Shown here piece after piece: positions 43,911-54,556 of a DNA stretch of 64,000 nt (the first letter of the stretch is position 1; each line of letters begins with the position of its first letter). Below the pieces are notes generated by a model. The model was given only the letters and a program-made list of their open reading frames with translations. It searched no databases and was not told where the DNA came from. The DNA is from Marasmius tenuissimus. Its lineage: Eukaryota > Basidiomycota > Agaricomycetes > Agaricales > Marasmiaceae. The position numbers were made by a program, and so were the translations under genes. Location of the stretch: NCBI GenBank assembly GCA_029532415.1, contig JAQOTA010000071.1, positions 1,178,001 through 1,242,000 of the forward strand, written 5' to 3'.

Positions 43911-44108
43911 GATGGTGGTGAATTGTGAACGATCGATTTCAGATTTGTGACTCGGATAAAGCGCTTACGGTTATGAGCGCTTGAACTGAGCAAATAAAAA
44001 TATGTTGCACTTCGACGTATACAGTACGAGAGCTCAAGCGCTCACATTTACATAGATAACACCGATCATAAGTTACACACTATGAATAAGTAGTCTGCTC
44101 TCATTGAG

Positions 44109-46487
44109 CTACGCTGCTGCAGCTGCCGATTCAGCCACAGGTAGTGTGGCCTCGTTTTCCCGTGGTTCATAGGCAGGAGAAGGTGAAAGGTCCTGATTAC
44201 TGGCTTCATGTAGCGTGTCTTGACTCGGAGGGGGACCCCCGCTCACGAACCCGCTTGCATTAGGAGGAGGGTGAGGCATTTCCAATGGTGGAGGCACGGG
44301 CGGTGTAACCTGCATGGGTTGAACTGGTCCCCCGTAGACGTAATGTCCTTTCAAGAGCGTGTTCTGTTTCTCCTGGGCTTTTCGCTTCCTGGCATCTTCC
44401 CTCTCCTTGCGCTCCCTGCGATCCTTACGTTCTTGTTCGATCCAACTGGTGATACCCACAACAGCCTCCTCAGGCTGATTTTTACAAGCCAGAAGATAAC
44501 CTTGCAGCTCGGCTGTGGAGAACTCATTGGAAGGAATCGTCGTTGAGAACGTATCAGCGAGGCGACCAAGGGCCTCTGCTTTATCGTCAACCTTGCTTTC
44601 CGTTGGGTCCTCAGCCGCCGTCACGACAACCGAGATGGACGACTTCGCGAGTGGGTGTTCCGGAGCGTGGACCAGTTTCGGTTGGCTCGCAGGGGTACGA
44701 GGCTCGGCAAAGAAACGCAGGAAGAGGGCTGCAGCCTGATCCTGAGTTGCTAAGCTGTACTGTATTTTTCGGTCGATTCGTCCCGGACGGAGTAATGCAG
44801 GGTCCAGTCGATCGATGTAGTTAGTCTGGCAGATTGTGCATGATCAAAACATGCGGGGATGGTAGTTGGGAAGCGGGTGGGACGTACTGTTGCGAAGAAG
44901 AGTTTTCCATCATCACTTCCTACACCATCGATGACGTTCAGCAAGCCAGAGAGTGTGACCGATGAACGGCGAATAGTAGGTGAGTACGGGTTGGCCAGGC
45001 CAGGCAAATTGGCTAGATAACTCAAGGGTCCCTCCGCGTCATCTCTGGATGGGAACGCACAATCGATGTCCTCGATCAGGAATATTGATCTTTTGGGGAC
45101 AGAGGACACCGCGCGTTGTAAAAAGGAATCGTCCACACTAGCAACAACTCAGTAAGCTGAGTCGGATCCTACGCGCGTATGTACTCACAAACCAGATGCG
45201 AGGGAGAGTGAGTAGATCTCGAGACCAAGTTCCCCGGCCTGTCGTGTCGGTTCATACCAACTTCGTTAGAAGCCAAGAAACCCTTACCAAAGCATATATA
45301 GTCGAACCTGAGCGATCGCGGTTAGAGCGGTAAATGGCTATGAACCCGCGATACTTACTTTTTCCACTTCCAGGTGGCCCATGGAGGAGGTAACCTCGGC
45401 GATGAGGTATCCCACGATTGACATACCAATCTTCCGTGTCCAAGAATTCTTGTGCATCTTTGACTAGAGATTGTACGACACCCTCTTGTAAGATGATAGA
45501 GCTTAGGGGTCGGCGCATCTTGCGCTTTACGTTGGTCCAAGTAAAGCCAGGATTATAATGCGGCTAGCTCGTGGTGTTGATATCAGTCAAATGATGAAGG
45601 AGATAGGGACGTACAGTGTCCGCAGTGTGGATGATGACGTCGGGCTTGCTTGTGTCAAGGTAACTGCGTCGTGCGCTCTCCACAAAGTCATATAACGCGT
45701 TCATTCTCAGACTGTATATGCTGAAAGTCCAAAATGGTGTCGGTGGCGTCAAGGCTACGATGAAACAGACACGATACGAACGTTATGAATATTGTTCCAC
45801 CCGGAGTTTGCATTCCATAGGGATTGAATGAAGACATTCCGAGTCCACCGGTTTTCGTGCGTTTGATTTCGAGCCAATACCCATTCCAGCGGAAGATTTG
45901 TGGAAGCTCATAGGTGGGTACATATTCGGCATTGTCCTTGACGGTTTCCTCCGAGCGTGTGTGTATGGCCCATTTGCGCTTTGAACTCTTCGCGTTAACA
46001 CGAAACTCGCGGGACCTCCTCCACAGGCCTTGTTGGGTCTAGACGCTAGAGCTATCAGCGCTGATTCCAACAATGATCGACAGAAAATGCACCAAAAAGT
46101 GAACCACCCATTCATAGGCGGGATCCCCTTCATCAAATTGAGCCGTCATCGAGTATTCTGTGCAGTGGGACTGTTTGAGAGGATGTCCATCGAAGGTCAA
46201 GGGGCAACTCACGAATCCTGAACCTTTCTATGAGCCATCGACATATTCTTCTTCCTGAAGAGAAGAGTCAGTCAACGGTGGCTTACTCTGAGCGAAAGAA
46301 ACCACAAACCTGTCTCTACAATAGAGCCTAGAATGAGGAGTTTCGCGCTACTGAAGAACGGCGAAGAGCTTGAGAGAAAGGTTGCGAACAGGGAGGACAG
46401 GCCGACGAAATGCGGCAGCCAGGACCACATTCCACTCGAATCTGAATCTGAGTCTCCCATCGGAAAACGGACGGTTTGCTTGTTCAT
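44109..46487 (-). CDS. BCS1-like AAA ATPase
   Basis: Start MNKQTVRFPMGDSDSDSSGM, then a single membrane segment (SSAKLLILGSIVETG, residues ~50-65) as in Bcs1. The BCS1-specific N-terminal domain follows (RWLIERFRI + QYSMTAQFDEGDPAYEWVVHFL, PQIFRWNGYWLEIKR, PTPFWTFSIYSLRMNALYDFVESAR). The AAA core has PLSSIILQEGVVQSLVKDAQEFL, Walker A GPPGSGKS (near 45365), Walker B IFLIEDIDCAF (near 45075), [37 protein letters not shown]. The C-terminus is extended by a basic coiled coil and a Pro-rich tail. Yeast Bcs1 inserts the Rieske protein into mitochondrial complex III; Agaricomycetes have many paralogues whose roles are unknown, and this one is not clearly the orthologue. Confidence 0.85.
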
Positions 46488-47500
46488 TTTGAGGTAGAGG
46501 TCGGGGATGCGAAGAGAAGTCCGTCCAGTTTCCCACTGTCACCCGGCATTTATAACCTGCGCTGCCATCCGAACACCCACAGTTTGTCACTGACAGCAAT
46601 TTTGCAGCAATTTCTTCTAGCCTCGCGATAGATTTCCCAACCAGTGCCGTAACCGCTTGACTCTGAGCGGTTGTATCATCAACTCAGTGTATGAGATCAC
46701 ATCAACCTCCACCTACACAGCAGGAAGCCCTCTTGGTACCTAAATCCACCGTGTTGAATGGGTCCCAACATCTGGATTTCGCCGCGAATGATCGTTTAAT
46801 TAGGCCAAATGGATCAAATTATTTGCGAAAATACGGTGGCTCTTCACACGCGACTGCAACGAAGCGGTGACCTGCTGGCCTCGACGCGTTATTCTTGTCA
46901 TGTTTGAGAGAAATGAACGACCATTTGTCCTCTTCAGGCCTTCCGATGACATCGCCACTACTGGCCCTTCGAGGCGAGGGTCGAGGGCCGAGGATTTGGG
47001 TGTGTTGACCTGCACCCATTTTTGTAAATGAACACACATTCGCATTCGGATGGTTCGGATGCAGAGATGATAGATCGTAAGAGCTCGCCGAGCGGTCCCT
47101 TCTGACCCGATGCCGCGAAAGATATAGCTGCAATCTTGACTGTATGGAGAAGATATCTAGCCTTGGAGATTGGGAAAAGCGGGATGGTCGGGCGGTGATG
47201 TATCTCATGAGTCGCCCATATGAGAAGAGAGCGATACCGTGCCAACGGTGAAAACTCGACAGAATTTGGAAAGTACTGTCGATGCTGTGGGCTGTAGAGC
47301 TGCAAGGACCTTGGACGGTCTTGGACGGTACGCCTCGTGAGACTGAAGGTCACTGACCACCGCGGACCCGGGCCGAGCGACGACCACGCTTTGTCACCCA
47401 CCACCATTCATTGTTCCACCCTCACCTACTCTACGAGCAGCGGGCGTACTGCATGTTTCTCAGCGTCCCGGAGTCGTAGAATTTCTTCAGTTATACTTCG
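46488..47500. other. Intergenic between BCS1-like and OPT1 genes
   Basis: Divergent spacer of about 1 kb. The largest open frames (minus, 46819-47208 and 46958-47407) overlap in different frames and have no recognisable content, so no gene is called. Confidence 0.45.
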
Positions 47501-49995
47501 ATGGACGCTATTAGGTGGTTGAGGTACGTCCTGAAACTCAGAATTCAGTCCAGTAATGGTAATCACCATCACAGGAGACCTCCGACTCGCAACGAGCAGG
47601 GACAGAATGCCGAATTCACGTTCACCGCAGTGGTATTGGGGCTGGCGATAGGGTGTCTGTTGTGTTTCACGAATCTCTATTTTGGATTGCAGACTGGGTT
47701 CATTAGCATGTATTGCCTTCGTCTATCAACCGCAGAACGCCACTGACTTTTTATGTCGTTAGGATGTCCTTGCAGTCCTCTCTCATCGGCTTTCTTGTCA
47801 GCCGGATGCTTCCTACGCCACTTACACCTCAAGAAATTATTGTCGTTCAGACAACCGCTGTCGCAACAGGGACCATGCCTCTAGCTGCTGGATTCGTCGG
47901 GATTCTTCCTGCTTTAGGCCTCATAGACGAAGAAAGAGACGGTTCTCCCCCCATTCACCTTTCCTGGATAGCCGGTATAGGATGGTCATGCGCTGTTGCT
48001 TTCTTTGGGTGAGTTTTGTGGGGCTCCTGAGCACGGTTTACGCGTTTTACTCACTAACTCCGTCCCATCGGGATTCGGCAGTGTCTTTATGTCCCCTCCG
48101 ATTCGCAAGCAAGTGGTTCGTGATCGGATTTGCCATTAATTGCCGTGTCCGAAACGCTAATCTTGCTGGCAGATCATAGAGGAACAACTCGCTTTTCCGT
48201 CTGGGACAGCTACGGCCCAGTTAATATCTGTTTTGCACGATCTTCCTCCACCCGACAACACCTTACGGCAGCGGAGAGGCTACCAGCGACTCGATACTGA
48301 GGAGACTGGCGACTCCGACCCTGCGCCTCCTGAGGCAACAACCCCTCTTCGACCAGTAGCGCCACCGGTAACTGACTCTGTGAAGACAGCTGGCTGGCAC
48401 GAGTTATTGTGGAGTTTCCTCGCCTCGGCCATCCTCACTGCAAGTCTTTCTGGTCTCATCATTGGTCCTTTCGTGAACTGAACTGTGTTGTAGCTCATCG
48501 CCTACTTTTTTCCGGTTGTTTTTGCCATCCCGTTGTTTGGTAATTACCTCGCGCGGGAATGGTTATGGTCATTTACACCAAGTCTATCATACGTAGGGCA
48601 AGGTACATATCCTCATTTATTGTGTCATCTGTCCCTCACGACAACACAATAGGAATTATCATGGGGTTCCCTACCACTTTGAGTATGAACATGGTTAGTC
48701 GAAGACTAATCAGTTCATCTGAACACCTTGTTGACCACGTGTAGGGTATGTTTGTCGGATGGGCAATACTTTCGCCAATATCCAACTACGCTGGCTGGGC
48801 GCCTGGTCCAGTAGGGGACATGGCCTCGGGTGCCAGAGGATGGATTCTATGGGTTTCCCTCGCTATAATGTGTGCAGACAGCTTGGTTTCGCTGGCGCCT
48901 GTCGTTTTCGAGTACGTTGTAGATGTGCTCTGGCGCAACTTTCGGGTTGGTGGCAGCCTCAACGTTGATGCCAAGGAGGACCATGAAGTCGAAACACAAG
49001 ATCGTCTGGTCCCGATGAAATGGGTGAAAACCGGCTGGATGGCCAGCGTAGTCGTTGGAACATTCCTCGTCTGGCTGGTGTTCGGTCATGAAGGCATCAA
49101 ACCGTGGGCGACTTTCATCGGGTTTATTCTCGGCGGACTGTTGAGCATTCTTGCGTGAGTTTCTTGTTTCTCCTGACCCCTCACGACTCATAAGCCCACG
49201 TTTGCAGTGTCCGTGCCCTCGGAGAGACGGACATCAATCCTGTCTCGGGCCTCGGAAAGATTTCTCAGCTATTCTTTGCGTGGATTCAGCCCGGAAATAT
49301 CGTCGCGAATATCATTGCAGGAGGTGTCGCCGAGGCAGGGGCTCAGCAAGCTGGAGATCTTATGCAAGATTTGAAAACCGGACACCTTTGTCAGGCCTCT
49401 CCGAGAGCTCAATTCTATGGCCAACTGATAGGGTCCAGCCTGTCTATATTCGTTACGACTACAGCATACAGCTTGTACACTCGTGCATACCCCATACCTG
49501 GACCGAACTTTCCTGCACCGACTGCGTATGTCTGGTTGAGTCTTGCCCGACTCCTGCGTGAGTTTCTCCCCCTCTTCTGAACCGCATTGAAACTAAATGA
49601 TAGACAGGTGATGGACAACTCCCCGAGAAGAGTTCCGTTTTCATGGTTGTTTTCGCCCTTGTTTTCGGTGTCATAGCCGCTCTCAAGACATATGCTACTC
49701 GGAAACAAGTGTGGTGGGCGAAATGGATACCTTCGGGCGTTGCGTTCGCGATAGGTTTCCTCAATACTCCGTCGTTCTCATTGGCTCGTCTCATTGGTGG
49801 AATTGTGGAGTATATCTTCCGCACCCGATATGCTAGGGATTCGAGCGATATTAGACTAATTGTCGTTGCGAGTGGGTTTGTTCTTGGAGAGGGTGTGACT
49901 AGTGTCATATCCCTTGTTTTGAGGACTTTTGGTGTCGGGGTTGCAAGTTGTTGGGGTTGTGGGCACGGCCTCTGTGGTGGCTGTTCAGGTTGATT
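47501..49995 (+). CDS. OPT-family oligopeptide/metal-chelate transporter, copy 1
   Basis: Exon 1 (47501-47709) joins exon 2 (47763-48008) and several further exons to the TGA at 49993-49995. The protein has about 12-14 spans with OPT family hallmarks: CLLCFTNLYFGLQTGFISM, VVQTTAVATGTMPLAAGF, EEQLAFPSGTATAQLI, FTPSLSYVGQGIIMGFPTTLSMN, GWILWVSLAIMCADSLVSL, GLGKISQLFFAWIQPGNIVANIIAGGVAEAGAQQAGDLMQDLKTGHL. This pattern is closest to the YSL-like branch, which imports peptides or metal chelates by proton symport. It ends in a Cys-rich tail (CWGCGHGLCGGC). One intron (48440-48493) has a GC donor (ACT|GCAAGT) where copy 2 has GT. A tandem paralogue follows 0.3 kb downstream. Confidence 0.85.
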
Positions 49996-50331
49996 CGGGG
50001 ATTGTGTATTGCTACGATGCTGCGTATGAGATTGTATTGGCGTATAATGAACCCTGAATAGAGATCATGTATAAGAATTGACCCAGTCGCACCTCTCGAG
50101 GCGCGACCCACGGAGGTACTCAGCCGTTTCGCGCAATTGAGCGCTTGAGTTCTCGTCCGCGGCAGGTGTTGTCCGTTTACCAGCATCATCCATGTCAGCA
50201 CTGAGGGTAGACCGCGTTCCATTCATCATCCCAGAGGGATAGCATTTCCCTATCAGCAGCATTATCATCCATGAAAGCTCCGAAATCGAGGACGTTCGTT
50301 CGCATTCTTGTTTTTTTTTTTTTGGACTCAG
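49996..50331. other. Spacer between OPT copies
   Basis: Spacer that must include the promoter and probably the first exon of OPT copy 2. A T13 run (50311-50323) precedes the acceptor ggactcag that opens the first recognisable coding block. Confidence 0.4.
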
Positions 50332-52743
50332 CTCACCAAGCGCAACAGCCACGACAAGCAACCACAGAATGCTGAATTCACGCTTACCGCAGTGCTATTA
50401 GGGCTGGCGATAGGATGTCTGCTGTGCTTTACGAACCTGTATTTTGGACTACAGACGGGCTTCATTAGCATGTAGTACTGCTTTCTTACATTGACTTGTT
50501 TAGAAGCTTTGCTGACAACGCTCTCCTCCAGGATGTCACTACAGTCCTCTCTCATCGGCTTCCTCGTCAGCCGTATGCTCCCTACACCGCTCACGCCTCA
50601 AGAGGTAGTAGTCGTTCAAACAACCGCAGTTGCAACAGGAACGATGCCTCTTGGTGCCGGATTTGTTAGCATACTTCCTGCCTTGGGCCTTATCGACGAA
50701 GAACGGGACGGTTCTCCACCCATTCATCTCTCCTGGATCACTGGCATAGGATGGTCCTGCGCTGTCGCTTTCTTTGGGTGAGTCTTCGATAGTACTGCAC
50801 TGCATCTGCCTTGATAGTCACACTCACCTGGCCTCTCACTACCAGCGTTTTCATCTCACCCCCGATCCGTAAACAAGTGGTTCGTGATCGGATTCGCCAA
50901 TCCATTATGTTCACCTCCTCAATTCCACCACTCTAGATCATCGAAGAACAACTTCCCTTCCCATCTGGGACCGCTACAGCCCAACTCATTTCCGTATTAC
51001 ACGATTTACCTCCCCCAGACACAAAACTTCGCCATCGGAAAGGATATCAACAACTTCTCAATGAAGAGGCCTCTGACGTTGTGCCTGAGGAAACTACCCC
51101 GCTACTGCCGGCTTCTCAGGATTCTCTGAAGACGAGGGGGTGGAGCGAGCTCATTTGGAGTTTTCTGGCTTCCGCCGTCCTCACAGTAAGTCACCTCCTT
51201 CTCCCCTATCGATTCATTCTCATAGATCATGCTATCACGACAGCTCGTTGCGTACTTCTTTCCGATCGTGTTCGCCATTCCGCTTTTCGGCCAGTCACTA
51301 GCGCGTAATTGGTTGTGGTCGTTTACTCCAAGTCTTTCATACGTGGGCCAAGGTAAACTTCCTCCTTGGATCATGTTTCTCTCTCTCTGACCAACCTTCA
51401 ACGAGGCAGGTATCATCATGGGTCTCCCCACCACTTTGAGTATGAACTTGGTACGTCTGCGGTAGAATGAATGAAGCGGTACATACATCTCATTTGTCAT
51501 CAGGGAATGTTCGTCGGGTGGGCTATTCTCTCTCCGCTATCCAAGTTTGCTGGCTGGGCGCCTGGTCCGGTAGGAGACATGGCCACCGGTGCGAGGGGTT
51601 GGATTGTGTGGGTATCCCTCGCAATCATGTGTACCGATAGCTTGATATCGCTCTCCCCCATTGTCTTCGGATATTCAGTACGAATCATCGGGCGTACTCT
51701 CGGATTTCGAGGTGGGGATATTCAAGAAGATCCAGAACCAGAGGCAGAAGACCGTCTAGTTCCGACAAGATGGGTAATCCTTGGTTCGTCGGTTAGTGTG
51801 GCGGTTGGAACGTTTCTCGTCTGGGTAGTGTTTGGCCACGAAGGTATCAAGCCGTGGGCGACTTTCTTTGCATTTATACTTGGTGGGCTGTTGAGCGTTC
51901 TTGCGTCAGTGAGCCATCATTCTGCGTTTGTCCCCAGTAACGAACCTTTTTCCCTAGCGTTCGTGCACTCGGTGAAACGGATATCAATCCTGTATCAGGT
52001 CTAGGAAAGATCTCTCAACTCTTCTTTGCATGGATACAGCCCGGAAACATCGTCGCGAATATCATTGCTGGCGGTGTAGCAGAAGCTGGTGCTGGGCAAG
52101 CTGGTGACCTTCTGCAGGACCTGAAGACCGGGCACCTTTGCCACGCTTCCCCAAGAGCCCAATTCTATGGGCAATTGATCGGTTCGATCGTGTCTATATT
52201 CGTGACAACCACAGCTTACATCCTTTACACTCGTGCATACGCTATCCCTGGACCATCGTTCCCAGCACCTACGGCATACGTCTGGTTGAGTCTGGCACGG
52301 CTCTTGCGTGAGTCCAGAGCGAAAAATCGCCTTTCCCTGCTGATGATAGTCCCATAGGCGACGGACAGATCCCCGAGAAGAGCTCCATCTTTATGGTGCT
52401 CTTCGCGCTCACCTTTGGAGTCATCGCAGCACTGAAGACGTACGCGTCTAGGAAAAAAATGTGGTGGGCCAAATGGATTCCTTCTGGAGTTGCCTTCGCG
52501 ATTGGTTTCCTCAACACACCCTCCTTCTCTCTGGCGCGTCTCGTGGGAGGGATTGCGGAATATATCTTCCGTACGCGGTATGCCAAACATGAGAATGACA
52601 TAAGGCTTATTGTCGTTGCGAGTGGATTTGTTCTGGGGGAGGGTGTCACTAGTATCGTTTCCCTCTTATTGCGGACTTTTGGTATCGGCGTTACAAGTTG
52701 CTGGGGTTGTGGGCATGGTCTTTGTGGGGGATGTCCGGCTTGA
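50332..52743 (+). CDS. OPT-family oligopeptide/metal-chelate transporter, copy 2
   Basis: Paralogue of the upstream OPT gene with the same exon structure. The first recognisable block opens at 50332 (LTKRNSHDKQPQNAEFTL then TAVLLGLAIGCLLCFTNLYFG); no ATG is in frame before a stop, so a short 5' exon lies further up and the true start is not settled. All later blocks are intact: SLQSSLIGFLVSRMLPTPLTPQ, VVVQTTAVATGTMPLGAGF, EEQLPFPSGTATAQLI, SYVGQGIIMGLPTTLSMN, GMFVGWAILSPLSKFAGW, GKISQLFFAWIQPGNIVANIIAGGVAEAGAGQAGDLLQDL and the C-terminal CWGCGHGLCGGCPA. The intron equivalent to the GC-AG intron of copy 1 has a normal GTAAGT donor here (about 51186). Substrate choice of the two copies cannot be told. 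Confidence 0.8.
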
Positions 52744-52991
52744 CCACGTTGACATTCATGTAATAGCGGGATTCTTAAGTACAATATCCCCTTGGAAGGA
52801 GTCTCGTTCTCTTGAACCTGGCTCCTAAAGTTTACTGTTCAGTGTTACACCAAGGGCGCCTCACTAAGCGCGCAGTTGCGGGACGCGCCCAACGTGCGCC
52901 GTGGGAACACGTCAGCGTACACGATCCTCCCTGGGATAGACCCTCATGCATTGATCGGCGTCATGGATCCCATTCTCTCCTCCACTCCACG

Positions 52992-54052
52992 ATGTCGAAA
53001 GCGAAGCTTGACAGCATCAAGGCTCTCACATTCTACCAAGGAGAAGAAACCAAGGCGAGGAGAAGTCGACCCATTTCTCAATTGACATGTATCGGGAAAC
53101 CTTGCAAATTGTATCAGCCAGAGGTCGTACGTTGCACCAATATTGGGGGGCGTGGTACGGATGTTGAGTGGAAGTGCGAGGCAGACCTACCTGAGAGCTT
53201 GCGGTTTGGCCGGGTAGAAGTACGTGCATCCTGCCCAATGAGCTGGCCGTATGAATGCTTACTTATCGAACCGATCTAGGTATCCTGTGAAGGCTGGTCT
53301 GCACCAGGAGATCCATATGTGCTACAAAGTGAATACATATATCAAAGCCGTGCCGTCTCGATTGTTGCAGCTGACCGAGCTACCCACCTGCAGACTCGTG
53401 TGGCCTAGAATATCGTCTGGTGGAAGTTCCTCGGATACTTCGGTCGGACTCCGATCCTCACTCTCCTCGGAGTACTGGTGCTCTGAATTGTAAGTGTCAA
53501 ATGAAGTGGGCTTGAAACAGAACTCATATCTGTATTGCAGCTGTTGACTGGCCTACTGTCATTTTTGCGATACCTTGGGTGATAGTTCTGCTCTGGATTC
53601 TATACGGCCTTTGCTGGCAAAACAATGATGGAAGCAATCGTTCCCCCCGGGCTCAACGTCGTCGTGGGCCGGGACCGGGGTTCTCGGACTCCAACTGGTT
53701 TCCCGGTGGGTATGGTGACGACAGGAATGACCCACCACCACCTTATCATGATCCCAAACATGCTACTGTTGGGCGAGGACAAGGATGGAGTCCAGGCTTC
53801 TTCACGGGCGCGTTGGCGGGAGGGCTTGCTGGCCGATATCTCTTCAACAACAACCGTCGCGACGTGTCGGAGGAAAGGCCCAGGCGACGAATATGGGACT
53901 GGGAACGTCCCACTACTACTTCTTCACCGCCTGCTCAAGCCAGCGCTGGGAGGAGGGTCTGGAGTTCGGGAACTGATGATCGAGGTGAAGGGACCTCTGA
54001 TCTGGGAAGTATGAGGCGTAGCTCAGGATTCGGAGGATCCAACGTCCGATGA
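52992..54052 (+). CDS. SARAF-like (TMEM66) store-operated calcium entry regulator
   Basis: Four exons (52992-53219, 53280-53328, 53394-53489, 53541-54052) total 885 nt, 294 aa. The lumenal domain has the SARAF pattern: KALTFYQGEETKARRSRPISQLTCIG, PEVVRCTNIGGRGTDVEWKC, RFGRVEVSCEGW..PGDPYVLQNSCGLEYRLV, with paired cysteines. A single span (WPTVIFAIPWVIVLLWILYGLCW) is followed by an Arg/Gly/Pro-rich cytosolic tail with a SPGFFTGALAGGLAGRYLF motif. In animals SARAF sits in the ER membrane and turns off Orai/STIM calcium entry; the fungal role is not known. The start at 52992 gives no signal peptide, although the domain should be lumenal, so an upstream exon is likely missing from this model. Confidence 0.8.
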
Positions 54053-54507
54053 TCCTTCGTTGTAAGCTTCTACACATATTATCTTTGGATGTGGCTTATA
54101 TATGGATAGGTCCTACTGCGTTGTACATACAGTATAATGCGTCCTCAATATATGATTTACATCTGCGCTCCAACAGTATTAAAGGCTCCGTTGCGTCCAT
54201 TTTTCCGATTCCTCGCTTTCTCCATTACTCGTATTCTCTTGTCTCATACCGACCGCCGCATGAAATTATTCTGCTTTATCTCGGAGGTGCCATTCCGGCC
54301 TAGTAGTATGTTCTCGATCCGAGGTTAGTACGCAGCGAGTTCACCTGGAGCGTTAACTCCGTCAGAGGGAGGACGCCTATCATCACCCCACAAGGTGATT
54401 GGGCATGTGACGGGTATGTTATACACCACCAGAATTCTGTTGTCGTTTTACCGTGGAAACATTTCGGATATTTCACGGTACGGTAGGGAGTATTGGTGTT
54501 CCACTCG

Positions 54508-54516
54508 TATAAAAAC
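54508..54516 (+). promoter_or_regulatory. TATA box of the GH5 gene
   Basis: GTATAAAAA 41-49 bases before the ATG at 54557, implying a 5' untranslated leader of only ~15-25 nt if initiation is at the usual distance. Confidence 0.55.
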
Positions 54517-54556
54517 CTCAATTGCATCTCCACGAAAAGCGACATCCCATCCAACA

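Noticed and set aside
46819..47407. Overlapping minus-strand frames of 129-149 codons.
   Set aside because: Different frames compete over the same bases, with no recognisable domain and no supporting exon structure.
1572..54052. A functional lipid/calcium contact-site neighbourhood linking Sec14, Mug190-like and SARAF genes.
   Set aside because: They are up to 50 kb apart among unrelated genes; proximity at this scale is not evidence of joint function.
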